Notes: generated by a model not told the origin, from the letters alone. A DNA stretch of 64,000 bases from CAVTOO01 sp963736355 (GCA_963736355.1 CAVTOO010000002.1:682001-746000); one strand, 5' to 3'. Positions 21,932 through 31,595 are shown, counted from the stretch's first letter. Numbers and translations: made by a program.

Positions 21932-23482
21932 TCAGGCCGGCTCGATTGCGGTGCGTTTTCCTGACGCAGACGCCTCGGCCTGTTTCTCCCGCCGGCGCTG
22001 CACAGAGGATGGAATGCGCATGGCTTCGCGATATTTCGCGACTGTGCGCCGGGCAATGTCGATGCCATTCTCGCGCAGCTTGTCGACGATGGTGTCATCC
22101 GACAGGATGGCTGTCGCGTTTTCGCCATCGATCATCTGGCGGATGCGATGACGCACGGCTTCGGCCGAATGCGCCTCGCCGCCATCGGCCGACGCGATCG
22201 AGGCCGTAAAGAAGTATTTTAGTTCAAAGATACCGCGATTGGTCGCGATGTATTTGTTGGCGGTGACGCGCGACACCGTGGATTCGTGCATCTGGATGGC
22301 GTCCGCGATCGTCTTCAGATTCAGCGGCTTCAGATGCGCCACGCCATGCGCGAAGAATCCATCCTGCTGCCGCACGATCTCGGTCGCGACTTTCAGGATG
22401 GTGCGGGCGCGCTGATCGAGCGCGCGCACCAGCCATGTCGCGTTCTGCAGACAATCCGAGAAGTAGGACTTGTCTTCGCTCTTGCGCGCGCCGCGCGCCA
22501 GCTCGGTATAGTAGCTCTGGTTGACGAGAACTTTCGGCAGCGTGTCGGAATTCAGTTCGACGGTCCAGCCGCCGTCCGGCGAAGGCCGCGCAAAAACATC
22601 CGGGGTCACCGGCTGGATCGGTGTGGAGCCAAATCTCGCGCCGGGCTTCGGATCGAGCTGGCGGATTTCGGCGATCATGTCGCGCAGGTCTTCGTCGTCG
22701 ATGCCGCAGATGCGGCGTAACGCTGCGAAATCGCGACGCGCCAGCAGATCGAGATGGCCGACCAGCGCCGCCATCGCCGGATCGAAGCGGTCGCGTTCGC
22801 GCAGCTGGATCGCCAGGCATTCGGCGAGGCTGCGCGCGCCGATGCCGACAGGATCGAAACGCTGCAGCACGGCGACCACCGCCTCGACATCGGCGGCCGA
22901 TGCGCCGAGTTGCTCGGCCGTACCGGCGAGATCGGCGGGCAGATAGCCGGCGTCGTCGATGAGATCGATCAGGTGGCGGCCGATGAGACGCTGCACGGGA
23001 TCGGAAACCGCGAGCGCGAGTTGCTCCGTCAGGTGATCGACGAGCGTGATCTCGGCCGCGACAAAAGCTTCAATGGAATAGTCGTCCGAGGAGGGCGCGG
23101 CGCCGCCGCCCCATTCGGCGAACGATGTCGGGCCGGTCTCAGTGGCCGCCAGCTTCTGCGCGGGGCCGGCTTCGTCGGGAAAAACATTTCCGAGATCGGT
23201 GCCGAGATTACCCTCAAGCCGCTCGCGGCTGGTGTCGAGCTGATCGCCGACCCACTCGTCGGCGCTTTCGGGACGCACTTCGGGGGCGTCCGTGGGTTCC
23301 GCAGGCTCGCCGGCATTGTCCTCGGCGCCGCGCTCCAGCAGCGGATTGCGCTCGAGTTCCCCTTCGACATAGGTGGCAAGGTCGAGATTCGACAGCTGCA
23401 GGAGCTTGATCGCCTGCATCAGCTGCGGCGTCATGACCAGAGACTGGCTCTGGCGGAACTCCAAACGCTGGGTCAGCGCCAT
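21932..23482 (-). CDS. rpoN: RNA polymerase sigma-54 factor
   Basis: 516 residues. Region I, glutamine/leucine-rich (LEFRQSQSLVMTPQLMQAIKLLQLSNLDL), binds activators; an acidic region follows (about 60-150); then the core-binding domain, the helix-turn-helix, and the RpoN box ARRTVAKYREAMRIP near the C-terminus, which reads the -24 element. It directs nitrogen-related and other enhancer-dependent promoters. The frame is intact. Located between lptB and hpf, as in most alphaproteobacteria. Confidence 0.97.
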   Translation of the reverse strand: MALTQRLEFRQSQSLVMTPQLMQAIKLLQLSNLDLATYVEGELERNPLLERGAEDNAGEPAEPTDAPEVRPESADEWVGDQLDTSRERLEGNLGTDLGNVFPDEAGPAQKLAATETGPTSFAEWGGGAAPSSDDYSIEAFVAAEITLVDHLTEQLALAVSDPVQRLIGRHLIDLIDDAGYLPADLAGTAEQLGASAADVEAVVAVLQRFDPVGIGARSLAECLAIQLRERDRFDPAMAALVGHLDLLARRDFAALRRICGIDDEDLRDMIAEIRQLDPKPGARFGSTPIQPVTPDVFARPSPDGGWTVELNSDTLPKVLVNQSYYTELARGARKSEDKSYFSDCLQNATWLVRALDQRARTILKVATEIVRQQDGFFAHGVAHLKPLNLKTIADAIQMHESTVSRVTANKYIATNRGIFELKYFFTASIASADGGEAHSAEAVRHRIRQMIDGENATAILSDDTIVDKLRENGIDIARRTVAKYREAMRIPSSVQRRREKQAEASASGKRTAIEPA

Positions 23483-23620
23483 CGAAGCAAGATCCGTTCC
23501 GTAAAATGGTCCAAATCTTGCTTAGCTGGTTTACAGGCGGATGTACACGCCCCGAAAGGCGGAGGCGGACCTAAGAGCTTCCTTGCTTAACGTGAAGCCT
23601 CAGGCTGTCCGTCTTGAACG

Positions 23621-23667
23621 AGCATGATCTTTTCCGAAAACCGGTTCCCACTTTTCGGGATCATGCT
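23621..23667. repeat. GCATGATC palindrome, copy 3 (lptB 3' end)
   Basis: AGCATGATCTTTTCCGAAAA, CCGGTTCCC, ACTTTTCGGGATCATGCT. It starts 3 bases beyond the lptB stop codon (TAGGCAGCATGATC). Confidence 0.85.
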
Positions 23668-23669
23668 GC

Positions 23670-24668
23670 CTAGAGCCTGAACTCCTCGCCAAGGTAAAGA
23701 CGCCGGACGTCGGGATTGTTGACGATCTCTTCCCGGTCGCCCTCCATCAGCATCTGGCCGCCATAGATGATGTAGGCGCGGTCGGTCAGGCCGAGCGTTT
23801 CGCGGACATTGTGATCGGTAATCAGCACGCCGATTCCGCGATTTGTCAGATGCCGCACCAGATCCTGAATGTCGCCGACGGCGATCGGATCGATGCCGGC
23901 GAAGGGCTCGTCGAGCAGCATGTAGTTCGGTCGTGTCGCCAGCGCGCGCGCCACCTCGACACGGCGGCGCTCGCCGCCCGACAGCGCGATGGACGGCGCC
24001 TTGCGCAGGCGCGTGATGTTGAACTCTTCGAGCAGTGCATCGAGTTCGCGCTCGCGGCGACGGCGGTTCGGCTCCACAACTTCGAGCACCGCGCGGATAT
24101 TGTCTTCGACACTCAGGCCGCGAAAAATCGAGGCTTCCTGCGGCAGATATCCGATGCCGAGCCGGGCGCGCTGATACATCGGCAACGACGTCACATCATG
24201 GCCGTCGAGTTCGATGCGCCCGCGATCGGCGGCGATCAATCCTGTCACCATGTAGAAAACCGTTGTCTTGCCGGCGCCGTTGGGCCCGAGCAGACCGACC
24301 GCTTCGCCACGGCGCACATACAGGCTGACGCCCTTGACGACCTGGCGCGAGCCGAAACTTTTCTCGACGCCATGTACCGCGAGATAGCCCGACGCCAGTT
24401 CGTTGCGCGGCTGAAACATGCCGCTATTGCCGGCGCGCCCGCGCGGCTGCGGCGCTTCTTGCTCATAGTGTTGCTGATGTGGCGCGTGGGGCTGCGGATG
24501 GGGCGCATGCGCTTGCGGCACATTCTCGCGCACTGGACGGCCGATCATGTCGGCCATGCGTCCGCCGATCGACGTGATGTCGTTGCGTGCGCGGCCGAAC
24601 GTGCGCGGCGCCGGCGACTGGCCGGTCAGACGTCGAAACAGATTGGTGAAATCGACCATGCCTGCCAT
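23670..24668 (-). CDS. lptB: LPS export ABC transporter ATP-binding protein LptB, with N-terminal extension
   Basis: 332 residues; powers lipopolysaccharide extraction from the inner membrane with LptFG. The ATPase core starts near residue 93 (LAVHGVEKSFGSRQVVKGVS), with Walker A GLLGPNGAGKTTVFYMVTGL, signature LSGGERRRVEVARAL, Walker B NYMLLDEPFAGIDPIAV and ITDHNVRETLGLTDRAYII, a near-exact LptB pattern. The first 90 residues are extra compared with E. coli LptB (241 residues): a short basic part followed by a His/Pro/Gln-rich stretch (HAPHPQPHAPHQQHYEQEAP). It follows lptC-lptA on the same strand. Confidence 0.94.
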   Translation of the reverse strand: MAGMVDFTNLFRRLTGQSPAPRTFGRARNDITSIGGRMADMIGRPVRENVPQAHAPHPQPHAPHQQHYEQEAPQPRGRAGNSGMFQPRNELASGYLAVHGVEKSFGSRQVVKGVSLYVRRGEAVGLLGPNGAGKTTVFYMVTGLIAADRGRIELDGHDVTSLPMYQRARLGIGYLPQEASIFRGLSVEDNIRAVLEVVEPNRRRRERELDALLEEFNITRLRKAPSIALSGGERRRVEVARALATRPNYMLLDEPFAGIDPIAVGDIQDLVRHLTNRGIGVLITDHNVRETLGLTDRAYIIYGGQMLMEGDREEIVNNPDVRRLYLGEEFRL

Positions 24669-24755
24669 GCGCTGCCGGGGGATACGCCGCCCGGAGGAAA
24701 ATCGCGGTTCGGGCTCAAGCCCATCTGAGGACTTAACCCGAGCCGTGCAGGCCCA

Positions 24756-25505
24756 TCAACCTGCAGGCCGTGAATTTAAAGGAAAACCGTTAAGGCGCAG
24801 TGGTTTGCCGGGTTCCCTGCGATCGGGCGGGGCCGCGTCGGCGGCCGGCGGCGACGAGCCTCCGGGAAGGAACGAGCCGCCCTTGCCCGAATCCGACTTG
24901 GAACCCTGGAAGGAGCCGGTCACGCGGCCGCCCTGGCCGACTTCGACCTTCGAGATTCCGGTTGTCAGATTGACCGTGAGCCGTTCGCCTTTCAGTACGT
25001 TCTGACCCTGCGTCAGAAGCACACCGCCGCCCATCGTGACGGTGTTGCTCTTCATGTCGAAGATCGCCGACTCGCCGGTGACCGTCTGATCCTTTTGCGT
25101 GACGATGACGCCGCCCTTGGCTTCAAGCCTGCGGATCGACTGGTTGCCGCCGGGGCCCGGCGTCGCCTGACGCATCACCGGCGCCGCGCCTTTTGCGGTA
25201 CCGCTGGCCGCGCCGCCTTTGTCACCGCCCTGATCGCCGTCGTAAAACACCGTCAGTGTCTTGGAGCGCATCGTGGTGTCGCCCTGCAGGACCTTGACGT
25301 CGCCCGACCACACCGCCGCTTTTTCCTTGTCGCGCACTTCGAGCGAGCCGGCCGAAATCTGCACCGGCTTGTCGCGATTCTGCGAGAAGCCCTGCATGGC
25401 GTTGGGCACGCTTGTCTGCTGCGCGAAGGCAGCGGTGGCGAGGAATGCGACGGACACGCCGACAGCAAACAGTCTGCATCCGGAGGTGATGAGACGATCG
25501 ATCAT
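24756..25505 (-). CDS. lptA: LPS transport periplasmic protein LptA
   Basis: 249 residues with a signal peptide (FAVGVSVAFLATAAFAQQ). Two stretches of the OstA beta-jellyroll are visible: PVQISAGSLEVRDKEKAAVWSGDV and LEAKGGVIVTQKDQTVTGE, then MGGGVLLTQGQNVLKGERLTV. It forms the periplasmic bridge that carries LPS from LptC to LptD. The tail is Gly/Pro-rich and low in complexity, with no predicted fold. The start overlaps the end of lptC by ATGA. Confidence 0.9.
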   Translation of the reverse strand: MIDRLITSGCRLFAVGVSVAFLATAAFAQQTSVPNAMQGFSQNRDKPVQISAGSLEVRDKEKAAVWSGDVKVLQGDTTMRSKTLTVFYDGDQGGDKGGAASGTAKGAAPVMRQATPGPGGNQSIRRLEAKGGVIVTQKDQTVTGESAIFDMKSNTVTMGGGVLLTQGQNVLKGERLTVNLTTGISKVEVGQGGRVTGSFQGSKSDSGKGGSFLPGGSSPPAADAAPPDRREPGKPLRLNGFPLNSRPAG

Positions 25506-26218
25506 TGTGCCGCCTGCTCCTGCGACTCCTGGGATTTCGATTCTTGGGATTGCGATTCTTGGGATTTCGCGTCCTGCGGCGGACTCTTCAGCTTGACCGT
25601 CATCGTCACACCGCCCCCGAAGCGAATGATGGCGCCGTTATCAAGGATACGCAGCGACTGCGCCTCGAGATCTCCGTCGAGCCATTTCAACGCGACCGGC
25701 TTGTCGGAGGAGATCGTGCCCTTCTTCATTTCGACGACAGCATCATGGAGCCGGCCTTCATAGGTCGACGACTTCAGAAAAATCTGGTCTTCAAGCTTGA
25801 GGACTTCGCCCTTGGTCTGGAAGATTCCCTTGGTGGCGGTCATTTGCACTTGCGATTTGTCCTGCATCTCGATCTTGGCTTGAATCTGCTGCAGCTCGAC
25901 CTGATCGGGTTTGGTGATGTCCTGAGCGGCAGCCTGCGCGGACACCTCGTAAGCGCGGCCGTCCGGCGTGTAGCCCGCCATGCGCGGCGCTTCCATCGTG
26001 ATCTTGGTGCCCGACACCACGAGATTGCCCATCTCGATCGGCAGGATTTTCAGCATCCGCCACGGATTGAAGATCGACACCGCGAAGATCGAGAACAACG
26101 CCAGGGCGACCAGGATCGGCACGGCGATGCGCAACGCGCGCACGCGCCGCGAATGGCGCGCAGCCGCACGAAAGCGGCGCATGCTGTCCATGGTGTGATC
26201 GGCCTGCGATGCGTACAA
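25502..26218 (-). CDS. lptC: LPS export protein LptC
   Basis: 238 residues. One N-terminal membrane helix (RIAVPILVALALFSIFAVSIF) anchors a periplasmic jellyroll (MGNLVVSGTKITMEAPRMAG; LQQIQAKIEMQDKSQVQMTA). The C-terminus is a short degenerate repeat of Lys/Ser/Gln/Glu units (about residues 217-235), encoded by near-identical 15-base units. The true start could also be the ATG ten or thirteen codons in; the longest form is given. Confidence 0.85.
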   Translation of the reverse strand: MYASQADHTMDSMRRFRAAARHSRRVRALRIAVPILVALALFSIFAVSIFNPWRMLKILPIEMGNLVVSGTKITMEAPRMAGYTPDGRAYEVSAQAAAQDITKPDQVELQQIQAKIEMQDKSQVQMTATKGIFQTKGEVLKLEDQIFLKSSTYEGRLHDAVVEMKKGTISSDKPVALKWLDGDLEAQSLRILDNGAIIRFGGGVTMTVKLKSPPQDAKSQESQSQESKSQESQEQAAQ

Positions 26219-26374
26219 ACAGGGCTCCGGCTCAATCGAGTGTCGTGACGGGCCTAACTTAAGCCACTTAACTTAAGCCATTGGCGGCTGTTTCGCAGCC
26301 CCGGCCGGGGTTCGTGCGGCTAAAAAGCCCACGAGTATGACCGCAGCGGGGCAGGATACGGGGTCATTTTGTCT

Positions 26375-26444
26375 GAGCATGATCTTGTCCGAAAACCGGT
26401 GCCCACTTTGCGCTAACGCGGCCGTTCCGGTCGGGATCATGCTC
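26375..26444. repeat. GCATGATC palindrome, copy 4, with insert (rnd 3' end)
   Basis: GAGCATGATCTTGTCCGAAA, ACCGGTGCCCACTTTG, then an extra 21 bases (GCGCTAACGCGGCCGTTCCGG) before TCGGGATCATGCTC. The extra segment is itself GC-rich and partly self-complementary. The rnd stop TGA leads straight into GCATGATC. Confidence 0.8.
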
Positions 26445-27057
26445 AGGAGTGCGCGAAAATGTCCTGTTCCGACCAGCCGGCGAGATCGAGCCTGGCCCGT
26501 GTCGGCAGGAAGTCGAAGCAGGCCTTGGCGATGTCCTCGCGGCCTTCGCGCGCCAGCATGGCGTCGAGCCTGTCCTTCAACGCATGCAGATGCAGCACGT
26601 CGGAGGCGGCATAGGCGACCTGCGCCTCGGTCAACGTCTCCGCGCCCCAGTCAGATGATTGCTGCTGCTTCGACAGATCGATGTTGAGCACCTCGCGCAC
26701 GAGGTCCTTCAGGCCATGGCGATCGGTGTAGGTGCGCACCAGTCTCGAGGCGATCTTGGTGCAGTAGATCGGCTGCGGCATGACGCCGAGCGCATGAAAC
26801 AGCGTGCCGACATCGAAGCGCGCAAAGTGGAAGATCTTCATGACCGACGGGTCGCCCAGCAGTTTCTTCAGATTCGGCGCGTCGGTGTGGCCCTTGGGGA
26901 TCTGCACGACATCGGCCGAACCGTCGCCATTCGACATCTGCACGACGCACAGCCGGTCGCGGCGCGGATCGAGCCCCATGGTCTCGGTGTCGATCGCAAC
27001 CGAACCCTTGTAGCGGGAGAGGTCCGGCAGATCGCCGCGATGCAGGCGGATGGTCAT
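26443..27057 (-). CDS. rnd: Ribonuclease D, short single-domain form
   Basis: 204 residues: a DEDDy 3'-5' exonuclease domain only. The motifs are VAIDTETMGLDPRRDRLCVVQM (first D and E), HFARFDVGTLFHALG, and YAASDVLHLHALKDRL (last Y and D). E. coli RNase D (375 residues) also has two C-terminal HRDC domains for RNA binding, which are absent. Likely trims tRNA or other RNA 3' ends. A tRNA-Leu gene lies 136 bases upstream on the same strand. Confidence 0.9.
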   Translation of the reverse strand: MTIRLHRGDLPDLSRYKGSVAIDTETMGLDPRRDRLCVVQMSNGDGSADVVQIPKGHTDAPNLKKLLGDPSVMKIFHFARFDVGTLFHALGVMPQPIYCTKIASRLVRTYTDRHGLKDLVREVLNIDLSKQQQSSDWGAETLTEAQVAYAASDVLHLHALKDRLDAMLAREGREDIAKACFDFLPTRARLDLAGWSEQDIFAHS

Positions 27058-27192
27058 GGATAAGGCGCTCTCAAGTTCAACTGCGGATGTAAGCGGGGGA
27101 CACTAGCGCGCGAAAGTTACCAAAAAGCGCGCAAAAACCGGGGTCGGGGACCGCGCCGGGGGCAGGGAGACGCATCTGCCGCCGAAAGTTAA

Positions 27193-27279
27193 TGGTGCCC
27201 AGAAGAGGACTCGAACCTCCACGATCTTGCAACCGCCAGCACCTGAAGCTGGTGCGTCTACCAATTCCGCCATCTGGGC
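27193..27279 (-). tRNA. tRNA-Leu (anticodon CAG)
   Basis: 87 bases with encoded CCA. The acceptor stem GCCCAGA pairs with TCTGGGC; the anticodon stem CCAGC/GCTGG holds the loop TTCAGGT (anticodon CAG); a long variable arm (TGGCGGTTGCAAGATCGT) marks a class II tRNA. Confidence 0.97.
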
Positions 27280-27506
27280 CCGGGCTGGGATGTACGGGCG
27301 AGATCAGCCTTTGTCAAACCGTCATGAGGCCCGCAAACCTGCTGAAAAGGGCCTGCCGGAGGGTGGCGGAAGGGGCTGGAACGGAGAAGGGCCTTTGGGA
27401 GGAAAAAGCGCTCAAACCGCCCGCCCCGGCACCTGGAATGGGCTTGAGCGCCTGCTGCTTTCGCGGCACAACATACCCGAGTCGTTCTTTCGGAGATTGC
27501 ACCGCC

Positions 27507-28479
27507 ATGCCGTCGAATATGGAAACCCTGGTGACCGTTTTCGGAGGTTCCGGCTTTCTCGGCCGCCATGTGGTGCGCGCGCTGGTCAAGCGCGACTATC
27601 GCGTCCGCGTCGCGGTGCGCCGTCCCGACCTCGCCGGACATTTGCAGCCGCTCGGCCGCGTCGGCCAGATCAACGCCGTGCAGGCCAATCTGCGCTATCC
27701 GGATTCGGTGCGCGCGGCCGTGCAGGACTCCCAGATCGTCATCAATCTCGTCGGCATCCTGAACCCCGGCGGCGCGCAGACGTTTGAGGCGGTGCAGGCC
27801 GATGGCGCGGCCGTCGTCGCCAATGCCGCAAAAAATATCGGCGCGCCGCTGATTCATGTTTCGGCGATCGGCGCCGACGCCAGTTCGAAGGCGCGTTACG
27901 CGCAGAGCAAGGCGCGCGGTGAGGCGGCGGTGTTCGAGGCGGTGCCGACCGCGACCATTTTCCGTCCCTCGATCATGTTCGGACCCGAGGACGATTTCTT
28001 CAATCGCTTCGCCGCGCTCGCGCGCATCTCGCCGGTGCTGCCTTTGATCGGCGGCGGCATGACGAAACTGCAGCCGGTGTTCGTCGGCGACGTCGCGCAG
28101 GCGATCGCGCAGGCGGTCGACGGCAAGGCGAAGCCGCACGCGATTTACGAAATCGGCGGACCGCGCGTCGTGACGATGCGCGAGGTGATGGAATTCGTGC
28201 TCAAGACGATCGAGCGCAATCGCATCCTCGTTCCGCTGCCGTTCCCGCTGGCGCGCCTGCAGGCGATGTTCGCGCTGCAATTCGCGCCGGGCTTTCTCAA
28301 GCTCACGCCCGATCAGGTCGAAATGCTGAAGGCCGACAACATCGTGTCGGATGCGGCAAAGGCGACGGCGCTGACGCTGGAGGGCCTCGGCATCGCGCCG
28401 CAGACCGATGGAAGCGATCGTGCCGACTTATCTCTGGCGTTTCCGCCGCACCGGCCAGTTCCGCTCCAAGGCGGCGTGA
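27507..28479 (+). CDS. NDUFA9-like NAD(P)-binding oxidoreductase (complex I accessory family)
   Basis: 323 residues after correction. Atypical short-chain dehydrogenase: TVFGGSGFLGRHVVRALVKR is the nucleotide-binding loop, VINLVGIL and HVSAIGADASSKARYAQSKARGEAAV (modified YxxxK) follow, then FRPSIMFGPEDDFFNRFA. The family includes the NDUFA9 subunit of complex I. One break near 28407 (ACC, extra G, ATG) hides the true end: in the other frame the protein continues EAIVPTYLWRFRRTGQFRSK to a TGA at 28477-28479. The uncorrected frame runs on into a repeat to 28541. Start uncertain between 27507 and 27519. Confidence 0.88.
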
Positions 28480-28487
28480 TACTCAAC

Positions 28488-28588
28488 GTGCGTCATCATC
28501 CGCGAAGGCGGATGATCCAGTATCCGCGAACGCCGCGTTAGATCTCGATATTTGTGATTACTGGATGCCCGCCTGCGCGGGCATGACA
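28488..28588. repeat. Palindromic repeat, CATCATCCGCGAAGGCGGATGATCC type
   Basis: The first half holds TCATCCGCGAAGGCGGATGA, a clear hairpin; the second is TACTGGATGCCCGCCTGCGCGGGCATGAC, another hairpin. CCAGTA and TACTGG pair across the element. Sits between the convergent oxidoreductase and uppP genes. A degenerate relative lies at 31537-31600. Confidence 0.7.
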
Positions 28589-28591
28589 AGA

Positions 28592-29399
28592 TCAGCCCAC
28601 CAGCGCGAGCCCGATCAGCCCGAGCGTGCCGATGAGCACGCGCCACCACGCGAACAGCGCGAAGCCGTGGCGCGAGACATAATCGAGCAGCGTGCGCACC
28701 ACGATCAGCGCGGCGACGAACGACACCACAAAGCCGACGCCGACCAGAACGGCGTGATCGAACGTCAGTTCGCCACGGCTCTTGAACAGATCATAGGCGA
28801 AGGCGCCGGCCATCGTCGGCATGGCGAGAAAGAACGAGAACTCCGCCGCGGCGCGCTTGTCGGCGCCGAACAGCATCGCGCGAGACGATCGTCGCACCCG
28901 ACCGCGACACGCCCGGAATCATCGCCAGGCATTGCGCGATGCCGATGCCGAGATACATCGGCAACGGGAACGCGGTCGCATCGTTGAAGCGCGGCTTCAA
29001 TTCAAGCTGGTCGATCCACAGCAGAATGGCGCCGCCGAAAATCAGCATGAAGCAGACGACCCAGGGGTTGAACAGCACGCTCTTGATGAAGCCGTGCGCC
29101 AGCGCGCCGATGACCGCTGCGGGCAGAAAAGCGAGGAGAACGCCGATCACAAAGCGCCGCGCGGCAGGATCATCCACGAGCCCGAGCGCAATTCGCCACA
29201 ATCGTGAGAAATAAACAGAAAGAATCGCCAGAATTGCTCCCAGCTGGATCAGCACAACGAAGGTCTTGCCGAATGATGCATCGCCGAAGCCGAAAAAATG
29301 CTCCAGCAGCAGAAGATGTCCTGTCGAGGACACCGGCAGAAATTCCGTCAGCCCCTCGACGACGCCGAGGATGGCGGCCTTGATCAGATCCAAAAGCAT
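28592..29399 (-). CDS. uppP: Undecaprenyl-diphosphatase
   Basis: Integral membrane enzyme recycling undecaprenyl pyrophosphate, the lipid carrier of cell-wall precursors; confers bacitracin tolerance. VVEGLTEFLPVSSTGHLLLL (Glu-rich motif with the PVSSTGH signature) and MIPGVSRSGAT are the conserved sites. One break near 28880 (CGC, extra G, ATG) separates the last third (LFGADKRAAAEFSFFLAMP onward). Correcting it gives 268 residues, the family length. No lysine-rich extension. Confidence 0.93.
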
Positions 29400-29555
29400 C
29401 GGGGAACAAACCGGGCTTAAGAGGAATGAAAGCTTAATGCTTCTCTCCTATTCGCGCTCAGGCGGCAAATCAAATCCCCGCCCCGCCCGCCGTTTCCACC
29501 TCATTGCCCCTTCCGGTCAATTGGCCCCTTCCGGTAAATTGCAGAACCTGACACC

Positions 29556-30334
29556 ATGACAGACATAGACACCGCGTTGCCCGACACCGCATCACTGCAC
29601 CGCGAAACTTCGCAGGTCGAAACCCCCGCTTACGCCTCGATGATCACGCTGTTTCATCATCCGTTTTGTCCGCATTCGCGCTTTATCCGCGTGGCGCTGG
29701 CCGAACATGGCCTCGAGCCGCGGCTGATGGAGGAGCGCGTCTGGGAGCGCCGTCACGAATTCCTCGATGATGAATCCGGCCGCGACGACGCCGGTCCTCG
29801 TCGCCGAGGCTGTGCCGGCGGTGCCGGGTGCCGCCACCATCGCCGAGTTTCTCGACGAGATTCACGGCGAGGCGATGGCCGAACGGCGGCTGATGCCGCA
29901 GGGCATCAATGAGCGCGTCGAAACACGGCGGCTGATGTCGTGGTTCAACGACAAGTTCTTCGAGGAAGTATCTGGCCCGCTGGTGATGGAGCGCATCTAC
30001 AAGCGCTACATGCCCGAGGACGTCGGCGGCGGCGCTCCGCATGCCGACGCGATGCGCGCGGCGCGCGCCAACCTGCGCTATCACCTCGCCTATATCGGCT
30101 GGCTCGCGCGCACGCGGAACTGGCTCGGCGGCGATCAACTGACCTATGCCGATCTGGCGGCGGCCGCGCATCTGTCGGCGATCGATTATCTCGGCGATGT
30201 GCCGTGGTCCGAGGACGAGGCGGCCAAGACCTGGTACGCGCGCGTCAAGTCGCGCCCGTCGTTCCGCACGCTGCTCGGCGACACGCTCGCCGGGCGTGCC
30301 GCCGTCGCCGACCTACAAGGATCTGGATTTCTGA
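29556..30334 (+). CDS. GST-fold protein, FzlA-like
   Basis: Corrected length is 258 residues. The thioredoxin-like N-terminus ITLFHHPFCPHSRFIRVALAEHGLEP and the helical C-terminal half (RNWLGGDQLTYADLAAAAHLSAIDYLGDVPW) are glutathione S-transferase features, but the family matches FzlA, which binds FtsZ and links division to wall synthesis in Caulobacter (family assignment from memory). Two insertions (CTC+G before ATG near 29766, GGG+C before GTG near 30296) are corrected; the protein then ends PSPTYKDLDF. The N-terminal 28 residues before MITLFHH are poorly supported; ATG at 29640 is the alternative. uppP and queG flank it. Confidence 0.75.
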
Positions 30335-30360
30335 AGAAGTCCGGATCTCTGACGGCGTGC

Positions 30361-30403
30361 GAGCAGGCCGAAAACCGGTTCGCGCTTGGCCGGATCATGC
30401 TCT
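30361..30403. repeat. GCATGATC palindrome, degenerate copy 5 (fzlA-like 3' end)
   Basis: GAGCAGGCCGAAAACCGGTT, CGCGCTTGGCCGGATCATGCTC. The right arm is intact and the left is eroded. It lies 27 bases beyond the stop of the FzlA-like gene and just ahead of queG. Confidence 0.65.
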
Positions 30404-30412
30404 AATACCGCA

Positions 30413-31595
30413 ATGTCGAACGATCTCGCTGCATTGAAGTCGGAGCTCGCGCGCGAGGCGCGTGCGCTGGGATTCGATGCGTTCGGCGTCACATCTCCCG
30501 ATTCGATTCCCGGCGCGCTGCCGAAGCTGCAAGCCTTCCTCGACGACGGCGCGCATGGCGACATGACGTGGCTGGCCGCCGATCCGCAGCGCCGCGCCAG
30601 CCCGCGCGTGTTGTGGTCGGAGGTGCGCGGATCATCGTGCTCGGGATGAACTACGGACCCGACGAAGACCCGCTTGCGCCTGCTGGAAGAAAAAAGCCGC
30701 GGCGCGATCTCCGTCTATGCGCGCGGCGACGACTATCACGATCTGATCAAGAGCCGGCTGAAGACGCTGGCACGCTCGCTGATCGCAAAGGCCGGCGGCG
30801 ACGTGAAAGTGTTTGTCGATACCGCCGCCGTGATGGAGAAGCCGCTGGCGCAGCAGGCCGATATCGGCTGGCAGGGCAAGCACACCAATCTCGTCTCGCG
30901 CGAGTTCGGCTCGTGGCTGTTTCTCGGCGCGATCTTCACCACGCTCGATCTGCCGCGACGATGCCAAGGGCGAGGACCATTGCGGCTCGTGCCGCGCCTG
31001 TCTCGACATCTGCCCGACGGCGGCGTTTCCCGCGCCCTACAGGCTCGATGCGCGGCGCTGCATTTCCTATCTGACCATCGAGCACAAGAGCGCGATCCCG
31101 CATGAATTCCGCCGCGCCATCGGCAATCGCATCTATGGCTGCGACGATTGTCTCGCCGTGTGTCCGTGGAACAAGTTCGCCGCAACCGGCCGCGAGACCA
31201 AGCTCGCGGCGCGCGATGCGCTGCGCGCGCCGGAATTGTCGGAACTGGCCGCGCTCGACGACGCGGCGTTCCGCGCGCTGTTTTCCAAATCGCCGATCAA
31301 GCGCATCGGCCGCGATCGTTTCCTGCGCAACGTGATGATCGCGGTCGGCAACTCCGATGACGCCGATCTCGTCGCATCGGCGCGCGCGCGCATCGACGAC
31401 GCCTCGCCGCTGGTGCGCGGTGCCGCTGCATGGGCGCTGTCGCAGTTGTTGCCCGATGATGAGTTTGCCGAGCTGGCGCATGCTCGCGCGGCGATTGAGT
31501 CGGATGAGAGCGTGCGCGACGAGTGGAATGCGCCGCCTCATCCAGGACGACCGAGGCCGTTCGGGATGACTGGACGTCCGCCTCGCGGACGATGA
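30413..31595 (+). CDS. queG: Epoxyqueuosine reductase
   Basis: Cobalamin- and iron-sulfur-dependent last step of queuosine synthesis in tRNA. Features: ARALGFDAFGVTSPDSIPGA, GDMTWLAADPQRRASPR, WQGKHTNLVSREFGSWLFLG, and two [4Fe-4S] cysteine clusters (CGSCRACLDICPTAAF and CDDCLAVCPWNKFA). Three frame problems: a glycine codon short of its third base near 30629, GCG+C before CTG near 30679, and CCG+C before GAC near 30955. Corrected, it has 393 residues. The last 20 or so residues are read from a palindromic repeat, so the original stop seems to have been lost or replaced. Confidence 0.9.

Noticed and set aside
27192..27506. Extended start of the NDUFA9-like gene upstream to 27192
   Set aside because: That stretch overlaps the tRNA-Leu gene on the other strand and gives a Pro/Arg-rich sequence without similarity to the family; the nucleotide-binding loop belongs near the N-terminus.
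28480..28541. C-terminal tail of the NDUFA9-like protein read from the palindromic repeat
   Set aside because: It is produced by a one-base error at 28407. The corrected frame ends at 28479 with a family-like C-terminus.
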